Positions 42,804 to 53,465 of a stretch of 64,000 nucleotides of DNA are shown piece after piece; the stretch's first letter is position 1; every line of letters begins with the position of its first letter. A program made the translations under genes and the position numbers. This stretch comes from Phycisphaerae bacterium (GTDB lineage Bacteria > Planctomycetota > Phycisphaerae > Phycisphaerales > UBA1924), in assembly GCA_022180725.1 (NCBI GenBank), contig BQMO01000019.1, forward strand, positions 48,913 to 112,912. The letters run 5' to 3'. A model generated the notes under the pieces. The model made no database searches, had not been told where the DNA came from, and saw only the letters and a program-made list of their open reading frames with translations.

Positions 42804-43115
42804 ATGAGCAAGGGTTCAAAGACTCCCGCCATCCGCCCGCTGGGCGACAAGATTCTCGTCCGCCGCGACGAGGCGCAGACCAAGACCGAGTCGGGGATTT
42901 ACCTTCCCGAGACGGGCAAGGAGCGGCCCAAGACCGGCGTCGTCGAGGCCGTCGGCACGGGCGCGATCAACACCGAGACGGGCTCCCGCATCCCCCTCAC
43001 GGTGAAGAAGGGCGACCGCGTGATCTTCACGTCCTACGCGGGCACCGAGGTGAAACTCGAAGGCACCGAACTCCTCATCATGGGCGAGGACGACGTCCTG
43101 GCGATCATCGACTGA
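42804..43115 (+). CDS. groES: Co-chaperonin GroES
   Basis: A 103-residue GroES, the lid of the GroEL chamber. Landmarks are IRPLGDKILVRRDEAQTKTESGIYLP (mobile loop region) and the closing KGDRVIFTSYAGTEVKLEG and LIMGEDDVLAIID. The ATG at 42804 was chosen; the in-frame upstream ATG at 42774 would add ten residues that are not family-like. Codon use (C-ending Ala, Leu and Val codons) differs from most of the window, as expected for a highly expressed gene. groEL follows after a small gene. Confidence 0.95.
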   Translation: MSKGSKTPAIRPLGDKILVRRDEAQTKTESGIYLPETGKERPKTGVVEAVGTGAINTETGSRIPLTVKKGDRVIFTSYAGTEVKLEGTELLIMGEDDVLAIID

Positions 43116-43133
43116 CCCGCCGGTGTTGAATCC

Positions 43134-43376
43134 ATGACCCCCGACCAACTCCGCACAGCCCTTAAGGAACTCAACGGCGAGCGTGACTGCACGTTCGCCT
43201 TCGGGTCCATGCCTAGCCACGAGTCCACGCTCGTGGTGCACAGCGCCATGCTCATCCCCGACGAACCCGACCATCTCGTGAAGGTTACCGACGGGAAGAG
43301 CGTGTTCATCGTCGATGCCGAGCGGCTCATCTGGATCCGCATCGGCCTCAGCCACAAAGAACCGCACCGCCACTGA
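43134..43376 (+). CDS. Small conserved-looking protein between groES and groEL
   Basis: An 80-residue soluble protein with a folded-looking alternation of strands and helices ([58 protein letters not shown]). It starts 18 bases after groES and ends 98 bases before groEL, so it is in the chaperonin operon. It has the same highly expressed codon bias as groES. No membrane or signal segment. I do not recognise a family; a chance frame is unlikely given the codon bias and position. Confidence 0.7.
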   Translation: MTPDQLRTALKELNGERDCTFAFGSMPSHESTLVVHSAMLIPDEPDHLVKVTDGKSVFIVDAERLIWIRIGLSHKEPHRH

Positions 43377-43474
43377 AAAAAAGAGCCACATGGCACATCG
43401 CCACATGGCTACATCCTGTCCTCGAACCCATCCCGAATCTGGCCCTTTGGCCCTTTGACTTTGGAGATTTGAAT

Positions 43475-45109
<1,635 letters not shown>

Positions 45110-45129
45110 GTGACCAGCCTTTAGGGAAC

Positions 45130-45147
45130 CCTGAGCGCAAGCTCAGG
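45130..45147. repeat. REP palindrome (copy 1, upstream of RAYT)
   Basis: CCTGAGC-GCAA-GCTCAGG, a perfect 7-bp stem with GCAA loop, 20 bases after groEL. It shares the extended core GGAACCCTGAGCGCAAGC and beyond with copy 2. Confidence 0.75.
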
Positions 45148-45219
45148 CGGACTACCCACCGTACCGCCCCACACGCCCCCGCGCCCCGCTCGGGGGCATT
45201 TCATTTGTACACTGCCGCC

Positions 45220-45756
45220 ATGCCCCTCGCGCCCGGCTACTTCCTCACCTGGCACACCTACGGCACCTGGCTGCACGGCGACGACTCCGGCTCGGTTGAC
45301 GCCGACCACAACGCCTACGGCTCGCCTCGCCTTGCACCCGACCGACCCCGCCTCGAACGCGAACTCGCGCAACTTAAGAATCCGCCCGTCATCCTCTCGC
45401 GAACATCCCGCCTCCTCGTCGATGCCATCATGCGAGAGCATTGCCGCATTCGGAACTGGAACCTTCGCGCGCTCGCCGTGCGATCCAACCATGTCCATGT
45501 GGTAATTGCGAATCCAGAAGTGGACCCCGAGCGCATCGTCAAGCAACTGAAGGAGTGGGGGACTCGCAAACTCCGTTCGCATCGCATCGTCGGGCCGTCC
45601 GACCGGGTATGGGCTGACCACGCCAGCACGATCTACCTCTTCGAGCCGGGCTCGCTCGACGCGAAGGTCCGCTACGTCCTCGAAATGCAGGACAACCCAC
45701 CCGAAGGCCACGGCCGTGCTGATTGGGAACAGAAGTATGGTATGAAGGAACCCTGA
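45220..45756 (+). CDS. REP-associated tyrosine transposase (RAYT, IS200/IS605 Y1 family)
   Basis: A 178-residue Y1-type transposase relative. It has the HxH metal pair in NHVHVVI (about residues 90-96), the N-terminal strand PGYFLTWHTYGTWLHG and a candidate catalytic Tyr in VRYVLEMQDNP (about residue 157). RAYT proteins cleave single-stranded DNA at REP palindromes and are usually domesticated. REP palindromes of the right type flank this gene on both sides, and the stop codon (TGA 45754-45756) lies inside the downstream palindrome. ATG 45220. Codon use differs from its neighbours, which fits a mobile origin. Confidence 0.8.
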   Translation: MPLAPGYFLTWHTYGTWLHGDDSGSVDADHNAYGSPRLAPDRPRLERELAQLKNPPVILSRTSRLLVDAIMREHCRIRNWNLRALAVRSNHVHVVIANPEVDPERIVKQLKEWGTRKLRSHRIVGPSDRVWADHASTIYLFEPGSLDAKVRYVLEMQDNPPEGHGRADWEQKYGMKEP

Positions 45757-45842
45757 GCGCAAGCTCAGGTGAAAAGCTCAGGTGAATCAAAGCGAAGGCT
45801 CGCGGCGTCGGCACTCTCTCCCGAGCTTGCGCTCAGGGCTCC
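45751..45842. repeat. REPIN-like pair of inverted REP palindromes
   Basis: Copy 2 (CCTGAGCGCAAGCTCAGG at 45752-45769) and an inverted, slightly diverged copy (CGAGCTTGCGCTCAGG at 45823-45838) face each other across about 50 bases, the arrangement of a REPIN. A fragment AGCTCAGG also occurs at 45775-45782. Confidence 0.65.
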
Positions 45843-45865
45843 CCATGCATTAATCTCTCGCCCGA

Positions 45866-46864
45866 CTACTTCCCCGCCTCTTCCCGCCTGAACTCAAAAA
45901 CCCGCGGCGTCCCACCCTTCATGTTCCCGATCGTCGCACTCAGCCCACCCTCCGCCGACAACTCATACACAATCCGCTTCGGGTAGTCATGCCGCGGGTT
46001 CTCGAACACGGCCCGGCGCACGCCATTCTCGCCACCCAATTCCGTCAGCACAAACTCGGTCGCCTTCGCGCCCCCGGGTTGCGCCGCGTACACCAGCCCG
46101 CCCTCGCGCTCCAGAATCCGCAAGTACTCAAACGCGTTCATCCGGCCGCTTGTGTTCACCGACCGCGACACGGCCAGCATCGCCCCGCCCAGCGGCGGGC
46201 TCCACCGCTCCTCGATCGACGACCCCGAACTCCGCGTCCCCACCCACGCGCCGGAAATCCACGCCACATCCGCGATCACGGCCTTCGCCGGCGTCGGCAT
46301 CGGGATGTCCTCGGCATGGCGGTACAGCCCGACCTGTTCCGGGCCTCGCGTCGGTTCGGTCGACACGCGCACGATCAGCCCCTCGGGCGTCATGCGGAAA
46401 CTCCGACGGATCATGTGAATCGCCCCGACGGGCGTGTTGTCCGCAGTGCTGACGAACCGCACCTCGTACTCAAACGTGCCGTCCTTCCACGATCCGGTGT
46501 AGCGCGCGGCCCGGCCGTTCGGTTCGACGATCTCGGTCGTGGTTCCGTCGATGGCGACGCGGACGTCCTTGTGTCCGGAGCCGTGACCGTTCAGGATGAC
46601 GGCCTCACCATCGACCCGCATCCACATCTTGGAGGACATCGGCGGCCCGAGCCGCTCAATAGGTTGATCGACGGTCTTGTCTTCCAGAAATATCCATTCA
46701 CCATCCAACGCGGGGAGCCCCTCGGGCTTCGTGGCGGTGGGGGCCTGTGTTGAAGGCTGCGCGGCGGGCTGAGCCGAGGGGGCGCCCGAGGGCTGCGCGA
46801 ACGTGAGCGGGGGGAGCGTTGCGAGGAGTGCGAACGACGCGGCGAGCCAGGTGCGCACAAGCAT
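45866..46864 (-). CDS. Secreted protein with DUF6265-like domain
   Basis: A 332-residue exported protein. Signal peptide (about 1-24, LTFAQ) and a Pro/Ala/Gln/Thr-rich spacer precede a first beta-rich domain (about 50-185; LDGEWIFLEDKTVDQ, RYTGSWKDGTFEYEV). The C-terminal domain (about 195-330) has ISGAWVGTRSSGSSIEERWSPPLGGAMLAVSR and FENPRHDYPKRIVYE, close to DUF6265/lipocalin-like barrels of unknown role. ATG 46864 has AAGGGGA ahead. It stands between the REPIN and a terminator and is probably a single-gene unit. Confidence 0.75.
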   Translation of the reverse strand: MLVRTWLAASFALLATLPPLTFAQPSGAPSAQPAAQPSTQAPTATKPEGLPALDGEWIFLEDKTVDQPIERLGPPMSSKMWMRVDGEAVILNGHGSGHKDVRVAIDGTTTEIVEPNGRAARYTGSWKDGTFEYEVRFVSTADNTPVGAIHMIRRSFRMTPEGLIVRVSTEPTRGPEQVGLYRHAEDIPMPTPAKAVIADVAWISGAWVGTRSSGSSIEERWSPPLGGAMLAVSRSVNTSGRMNAFEYLRILEREGGLVYAAQPGGAKATEFVLTELGGENGVRRAVFENPRHDYPKRIVYELSAEGGLSATIGNMKGGTPRVFEFRREEAGK

Positions 46865-46934
46865 GGGGGTCCCCTTCTGGTGCGTGAAGATTAGGTGAGC
46901 ACGCACTCACGCATTTCGGGATTCTCGGCGGGAA

Positions 46935-46964
46935 CAAAAAAGCCCCGGCAGAGAAGCCGGGGCT
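46935..46964 (-). terminator. Rho-independent terminator of the PEP-CTERM-like gene at 46994
   Basis: AGCCCCGGC (46941-46949) and GCCGGGGCT (46956-46964) form a perfect 9-bp stem with a 6-base loop; on the minus strand TTTTTT (46935-46940) follows. Confidence 0.85.
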
Positions 46965-46993
46965 GAGTGGAAGTTCGGATATGTCGCGTCGGA

Positions 46994-47779
46994 TTACCGA
47001 CGGCGGCGGAGGGTGAGCAGCCCGGCCATGCCGGCGAGCAGGACGGAGCCCGGCGCCGGGATGATCGACACGTTGTCGAAGTCGGTGAAACTGGACGAGG
47101 TGTATTGGTTGTCGCCGAAGAGGATGACCTGTTCAACGGCGGTGCCGGCGAAAATGCCGACCGAGCCGGTGTAGATCAGGGAGTTGTTGAGGTAGTAGGT
47201 GAGGGAGTTGCCGGCGGGGTTGGTGACAACCTTGAAGTTGAAGTAGGATCCCGCGGACCACGTCGCCCCCGTGTTGATGAAAGCGAGGGAGCCGCCGGGA
47301 AGGCCGTCGGCGTCGTCGAGGGCGTAGATGCCGCCGTCGAAGTTGAAGATGACGCGCCAGGTCAGCAATCCCTGGCTGGGGGCTTGTCCGACGAACTGAC
47401 TGCTCTGGGCGTTCGTCTGGCTGATGTAGATGTCGGCGGAGATTTCGGAGTACTCATTCGTGAAATCACCGAAGTCGGGCGAGAACGCGCCGTTTAACGA
47501 AGTCGCAGCCCCCGCCCCGCGGTTGATGCGCAGATGCTGGGCGCCCGAAGCGGGGTTCGACGTGGCGATGGCCGGCGCCAAGGCGTTCGCGGCGAACACC
47601 GCCCATCCGTTCTGACCGCCGATCGTCCCGGGTGCAAAGCCCTCGAACCCTTCGTTCAGCGACGGGATTCGCTCGAAATAACCGCCGGACGGGGCCGGAA
47701 TGTGCGCGGTGTTGGGGGCGATGTTCACCTGCCCCATCCCCGCGAGCGCAATGCTACCCACTGCAAGAATTTCCATCAT
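46994..47779 (-). CDS. Secreted protein with PEP-CTERM-like sorting tail
   Basis: A 261-residue exported protein. A signal-like N-terminus (MMEILAVGSIALAGMGQ) is followed by a lectin/laminin-like beta domain (EGFEGFAPGTIGGQNGWAVF, WRVIFNFDGGIYALDDADG, FKVVTNPAGNSLTYYLN) of about 220 residues. The end IPAPGSVLLAGMAGLLTLRRRR is a PEP-CTERM-like tag: a PAPG motif, one membrane helix and an Arg cluster, which targets proteins to an exosortase system. ATG 47779 has AAGGAGA upstream; a promoter lies at 47844-47872 and a terminator follows the stop. Role unknown, probably extracellular matrix or surface. Confidence 0.8.
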   Translation of the reverse strand: MMEILAVGSIALAGMGQVNIAPNTAHIPAPSGGYFERIPSLNEGFEGFAPGTIGGQNGWAVFAANALAPAIATSNPASGAQHLRINRGAGAATSLNGAFSPDFGDFTNEYSEISADIYISQTNAQSSQFVGQAPSQGLLTWRVIFNFDGGIYALDDADGLPGGSLAFINTGATWSAGSYFNFKVVTNPAGNSLTYYLNNSLIYTGSVGIFAGTAVEQVILFGDNQYTSSSFTDFDNVSIIPAPGSVLLAGMAGLLTLRRRR

Positions 47780-47843
47780 GTCTCTGCTCTCCTTTCCGTT
47801 GGACACAACGCCGACAACGGCGGCATGCCCCGCGTTCATGTGC

Positions 47844-47872
47844 AGCGTAGCAGGGACTCGGGGTTTCTGCAA
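47844..47872 (-). promoter_or_regulatory. Promoter of the PEP-CTERM-like gene
   Basis: On the minus strand: -35 TTGCAG (47867-47872), a 17-base spacer, and -10 TACGCT (47844-47849) preceded by TGC, an extended -10. Transcription would begin near 47837, giving a leader of about 58 bases. Confidence 0.4.
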
Positions 47873-48057
47873 AGAGAATTACCGAATCCATCAAAGAAAA
47901 CTCCGAATCGAAATGTGTGGGAGTTATGCCGGTGGATGTCGTAAAGTTTGAACTATGTTTGGGTCACGATCTCGCAGCGCCATGTCGGTCGGTGTAAACC
48001 CTTTTCGCGAGGAACGGCGGTGCAAGGCGATGCCGATCACGGGATTGAACTGGCGCG

Positions 48058-48903
48058 ATGTATGCTTCGTTCATGCGCAACCCGAACCCTACCACGTTGT
48101 TGTGTGTGCATCCCGGGATGCGTGACACTCTGACGGGAGTCGATCCGACCTCCACGCCGGGCGTTGCACAGCGAGAGGACGTATCGGCCCGGACCGCCGA
48201 GAACGTGGCCCGTATCGGGGAACTGGCGCAGGTGCTGTGGGCGGACAACCGGTTTTCGCTGCTCGTGGTGCTCCAGGGCATGGACACCGCGGGCAAGGAC
48301 GGGGTGATCCGCCACGTCTTCGCGGGGATCGATCCGCAGGGATGTCGGGTGACATCGTTCAAGCGGCCGAGCGTGGAGGAACTTTCGCACGATTACCTCT
48401 GGCGGGTACACGCCGCATGCCCGCCACGCGGGAGCGTGGGCGTCTTCAATCGCTCGCATTATGAGGATGTAGGTGTCGTCCGGGTGCACAAGCGGATTTC
48501 GCGCGAGATATGCGAGGCACGCTACCGGCAGATCAACGAGTTCGAGCGGCATCTGGTCGAGAACGGCACGCGCGTGGTGAAGTTCTTCCTGCACATCAGC
48601 AAGGCCGAGCAGAAAGAGCGGCTCCTGACGCGCATCCGCGATCCGCTCAAGGGGTGGAAGATGGAGGAGGCGGACCTCGCCGAGCGCCGGCGATGGCGTG
48701 CGTACATGAAGGTGTACAGCGAAGCCATCGAGCACTGCTCAACGAACGCCGCGCCGTGGTACGTCATCCCGGCGGACAAGAAGTGGTACCGCGATTTCGC
48801 GGTTTCGGCGATTGTCCGGGGCGTGCTGGAAGGGATGAAGCTCCGTGTGCCGGTGAAGCGGCTGGACCGTACCCGACTCGAACGGGCCCTCCAAGGGCGG
48901 TAA
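48058..48903 (+). CDS. ppk2: Polyphosphate kinase 2 (PPK2 family)
   Basis: A 281-residue PPK2 enzyme, which transfers phosphate between polyphosphate and nucleotides. Walker A GMDTAGKDG (about 79-87), the lid region SFKRPSVEELSHDYLWRVHAACPPRGSVGVFNRSHYEDV, and KRISREICEARYRQINEFE with the FFLHISKAEQ strand are the family signatures. The class (ADP or AMP phosphorylating) cannot be decided by eye. ATG 48058 or 48073. No signal peptide. A single gene with the next one on the same strand 109 bases away. Confidence 0.9.
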   Translation: MYASFMRNPNPTTLLCVHPGMRDTLTGVDPTSTPGVAQREDVSARTAENVARIGELAQVLWADNRFSLLVVLQGMDTAGKDGVIRHVFAGIDPQGCRVTSFKRPSVEELSHDYLWRVHAACPPRGSVGVFNRSHYEDVGVVRVHKRISREICEARYRQINEFERHLVENGTRVVKFFLHISKAEQKERLLTRIRDPLKGWKMEEADLAERRRWRAYMKVYSEAIEHCSTNAAPWYVIPADKKWYRDFAVSAIVRGVLEGMKLRVPVKRLDRTRLERALQGR

Positions 48904-49012
48904 CGGGATCGAGTTGCGGCCCGAATGGATGCTGGATTCTCTCGCGGCGTAACCGTGCCGTGATACAGTGCGTCAGGCGCGTTCGCGTCGCGACGTTGCC
49001 TAGGAGAGAGTT

Positions 49013-49621
49013 ATGCCTCACTGTCATGTCGTGCGTGTCGCGCTCATGTCCTGCGCCTTCGCGACCACGGGCTCGGCCGTCATCGTGCAGGGCACCGAAC
49101 TGCCGCCGCTGACCCCCGTGACGAATCAACTGGCGATGTCGCACGGGGCCGTGTTCTCGTCGCTCAACAACCCCTCGGTCGTGTTCACCGAACTGGTCCC
49201 GGGTGTTTGGGGCGTGCAGGGCACCGAGCCGTGGGCGCCGCCGTCGAATGGAGGATGGTTCAACTCGCCGATCTTCATCAACTTTGTGGACCCCGCCGAC
49301 GGCGTGACGCCGGCCTTTGTGAGCGGCACCATCACCGCGATGTGGGGGGATGGCGGGGGCGATTTCGACGCGGTCGATATGCGCGGCTACGACCTGGCCA
49401 ATAACCTTGTGGCCTCGCAGACGTTCTCCGGTTTTACCTTCACGCAGATATCGATCTCCGGCGTCGGGATCCATCGGGTCGAGTTCTGGGCGAACACGAA
49501 CGTCGGCGCGGGAACAAGTGATACCGGGTTTGACTGGATCGACTACCCGACGCCGCAGGTGCCGTCGCCGGGCGTGGCGGTGTTGGCTGGTTCGCTCGTG
49601 CTCATGCGTCGGCGACGCTAA
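49013..49621 (+). CDS. Secreted protein with PEP-CTERM-like sorting tail
   Basis: A 202-residue exported protein. Signal peptide about 1-22 (SCAFATTGSA). A compact beta-rich domain (about 25-170; GAVFSSLNNPSVVFTELVPGVWGVQG, GWFNSPIFINFVDPADG, GDGGGDFDAVDMRGYDLANNLVASQTFSGFTFTQISISG) resembles secreted lectin-like or jelly-roll domains. The C-terminus TPQVPSPGVAVLAGSLVLMRRRR is a PEP-CTERM-like tag of the PSPG variant, like that of the protein at 46994. AGGAGAG lies ahead of the ATG at 49013. Role unknown, probably a surface or exopolysaccharide-associated protein. Confidence 0.75.
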   Translation: MPHCHVVRVALMSCAFATTGSAVIVQGTELPPLTPVTNQLAMSHGAVFSSLNNPSVVFTELVPGVWGVQGTEPWAPPSNGGWFNSPIFINFVDPADGVTPAFVSGTITAMWGDGGGDFDAVDMRGYDLANNLVASQTFSGFTFTQISISGVGIHRVEFWANTNVGAGTSDTGFDWIDYPTPQVPSPGVAVLAGSLVLMRRRR

Positions 49622-49789
49622 GCCCGCGGCGCGCCTATGCTTGCGTTCAAGCCGGTGGCCTCAGTCTCTTTTCCGCGGAACGCGGACAGCCCTGGGAATC
49701 TGCTGGCGGCGTCTTCGTAACAGTTTGAAGGCGCTCCACCCCAGTACGGCCTGACTTGTCCCAATCAGATTGGCGCAGGGAATGCCCGA

Positions 49790-51217
<1,428 letters not shown>

Positions 51218-53302
51218 TCACGGGCAGGGCGCGCCGCCGATGACGAGTTCGAGGGCCTCGACGTCCAGGCCGTTGACCGCGCCGTCGTGATTGAAGTCCG
51301 GGTCGGGCTGGCAGAAATCGGCGAGGTCGCCGCCGACGGCGGCTTCCTGCACGGCCACGTCGAGGCCGTTGGCGCTCCCGTCGCAGTTGACGTCGCCGTC
51401 GCAGTATTGGATGGAGAAGGGCGGGGAGAAGGCGCGGAAGATGTGCCCGTTGGGGCGGATACGGATGCGAGCGTTGCCGGCCCAGAGCGTGGGGAGCGTG
51501 ATCTGCGCGACGCCGGTGTTGGGGGCGTTGGGCACGAGCACGATGGGGAAGGTCTGCCCGCCGTCGGTCGAGAGATCGATGGCGACGGTGGCGACGTTGA
51601 AGGGGGCGGCGTCCGTTCCGGCGACATCCCAACGAACGGACGTGACGCCGGGCACGAAGACCTGTCCCGCGAGAGGTTCGGTGATCTGGAAGGGGCCGGT
51701 TGATCCGACCTGGAGGAGAATGTTGGAGGTGATGATGACGCCGCCCGCGCCGGGGTGGTTGTCGCGCACGGTGAGGCGGAAGCGGCGCGTCGCGGGGGAG
51801 ATCGAGGGGAGTTCCTCGGTGGGGTCGGGGACGCCGCTGAGGCAGTCGGCCAGTTGTGGGAAGAGGCGCGAGCCGCTGAGGGTGGGGAGGAAAGTGCGGA
51901 AGAGGGGGGATGTGCCGTTGTCGGGTTCGGTGAGGGCCTGCTGCGGGCCGGTGTCGCGCTGTTCCCAGGAGTAGGTGAGGGTGTCGCCGTCGGGGTCGGC
52001 GGCGAGGCCGGCGAGTTCGAACGGCGTGAGTTTCGGTATCGTGACGTTGGAGGGTAAAGAAGAGAACGTGGGCGGCGAGTTTCCGGATTCGAGCGTGCCG
52101 GCGCAGGCGTTGTTGCCGCTGTTGAGGAAGTTGCGCATCTCGCCGATGCTGCCATGGTGGTACATGATGTCGCGGAAGACCTGGAGGTTGTCGCCGGGCG
52201 GGTCGTTACCGACGGGGCATCCGCCGGCGTACCCGAGGATGGTGGAGCCGGAGCCTGGTTCCCAGGCGGTGCTCCCGTTGCGGTTGGCAAGGCAGCGGTC
52301 GACGCTGCCGTTGAAGGTGTGGTTGGCGCCGAGCTGGTGGCCGACCTCGTGCATGACGACCTCGCCGCCGAGGTAGTCGTAGTCGGGGGTCACGGTGCGG
52401 GGGATGCCGGAAACCCCGCCGGCCTTGTTGGTGCCGCAGGCGGCGCCGAGGTAGGCGACCCCACCGGGGATCATGGTGATGACGTGCCCGAGGTCGAAGT
52501 TGGCGTTGCCGATGATGTTGGCACAGGCGGTACGGTTGGCGGCGAGATTGGGGTTGGACGCCACGCCGTCGTACGGATCGGTTTCGGGATCGAGGAAAAT
52601 GAGAAGGTCATTGTTGGGAACGAGGGTGAGGCGAACAGCGACATCCTGCTCGACGATGAAGTTGACGCGGTTGGTGATGGTGACGAGTGCAGCGAGGGCG
52701 TCGGCGGTGTTGGGCGGGTTGCCCTGCAGGGCGCTGTGGAAGGCGGCGAACTCGCCGGTGCAGGCGAAGGCGAAGCGATAGGTGCGCAGGGGGAGCGGGC
52801 CACGGGGCTGGTAGTCCTGTTCGATGGCGGCGGGGGGGCCCGCTCCATGCTCGGGGCCGACGAGGCATTCCCAATCATGGCCGAGCGAGTCCTGCCATCG
52901 GCGGCTGATGACGGCGCCCTTGGGGGCGGTGGGGGGGGCGTCGAAATCGGGGCTGATGAGTGCGGCGCCGTCGGGGTGGCGGAGAATGGCATGGAGGCCG
53001 GCGGGGGAGAGGTCGAGGCGGCCGACCGAGGCCGGCTGATCGAGGCCTCGGATGGTGTAGGTCGATATTCCGGGATACTTTGCGGCGAGATCGGGGTGCA
53101 TGACGGGGGAATGCCAGGCTTCAAAGTGTTGGAAAGAACCATCCGGGAGGGGGAGGAGAAGTGCCGAACCGGGCAGGCCAAGGAACTCCTCGGGGGCGGA
53201 CTCGAGCGCCGCGCGGATGGCGATGAGGTCGAGTTTGGTGTGGTGGCGTGGAGGATCGACGGCAACACCCAGGACGGCTCCGGCAATCACAAGTTCAAGC
53301 AT
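51218..53302 (-). CDS. Secreted reprolysin-like zinc metalloprotease with dockerin-like tail
   Basis: A 694-residue exported protease. A short signal peptide (MLELVIAGAVLGVAV) leads to a propeptide-like region and then a metalloprotease domain with HEVGHQLGANH (His318, Glu319, His322, His328), the long zinc motif HExxHxxGxxH of the metzincin M12B-like group; an intact Met-turn is not obvious. Fibronectin/Ig-like beta domains follow (VTIPKLTPFELAGLAADPDGDTLTYSWEQRD; FQITEPLAGQVFVPG). The last 60 residues repeat DVNCDGSANGLDV... and DFNHDGAVNGLDV..., the same Cys-flanked dockerin-like tail as the multicopper oxidase. AAGGA is ahead of the start. Confidence 0.85.
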   Translation of the reverse strand: MLELVIAGAVLGVAVDPPRHHTKLDLIAIRAALESAPEEFLGLPGSALLLPLPDGSFQHFEAWHSPVMHPDLAAKYPGISTYTIRGLDQPASVGRLDLSPAGLHAILRHPDGAALISPDFDAPPTAPKGAVISRRWQDSLGHDWECLVGPEHGAGPPAAIEQDYQPRGPLPLRTYRFAFACTGEFAAFHSALQGNPPNTADALAALVTITNRVNFIVEQDVAVRLTLVPNNDLLIFLDPETDPYDGVASNPNLAANRTACANIIGNANFDLGHVITMIPGGVAYLGAACGTNKAGGVSGIPRTVTPDYDYLGGEVVMHEVGHQLGANHTFNGSVDRCLANRNGSTAWEPGSGSTILGYAGGCPVGNDPPGDNLQVFRDIMYHHGSIGEMRNFLNSGNNACAGTLESGNSPPTFSSLPSNVTIPKLTPFELAGLAADPDGDTLTYSWEQRDTGPQQALTEPDNGTSPLFRTFLPTLSGSRLFPQLADCLSGVPDPTEELPSISPATRRFRLTVRDNHPGAGGVIITSNILLQVGSTGPFQITEPLAGQVFVPGVTSVRWDVAGTDAAPFNVATVAIDLSTDGGQTFPIVLVPNAPNTGVAQITLPTLWAGNARIRIRPNGHIFRAFSPPFSIQYCDGDVNCDGSANGLDVAVQEAAVGGDLADFCQPDPDFNHDGAVNGLDVEALELVIGGAPCP

Positions 53303-53465
53303 GACGAATCCTTCCCATGAATGGAGCGTTTCAGCATACCACGGGTGTCAAGGCGGGCCGCGAAGGTGGGGTGTGCACGGCCGGACGATTTGCGGTAGGG
53401 TGTAGGGCGGGACCGGGGCGGTCTGTCCCGGCGATGGTTCGATGCGCGTCACCACAGGAGGCACG

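Noticed and set aside
45775..45782. Third REP copy between the two downstream palindromes
   Set aside because: Only 8 bases (AGCTCAGG) match; it is a fragment, not a complete palindrome.
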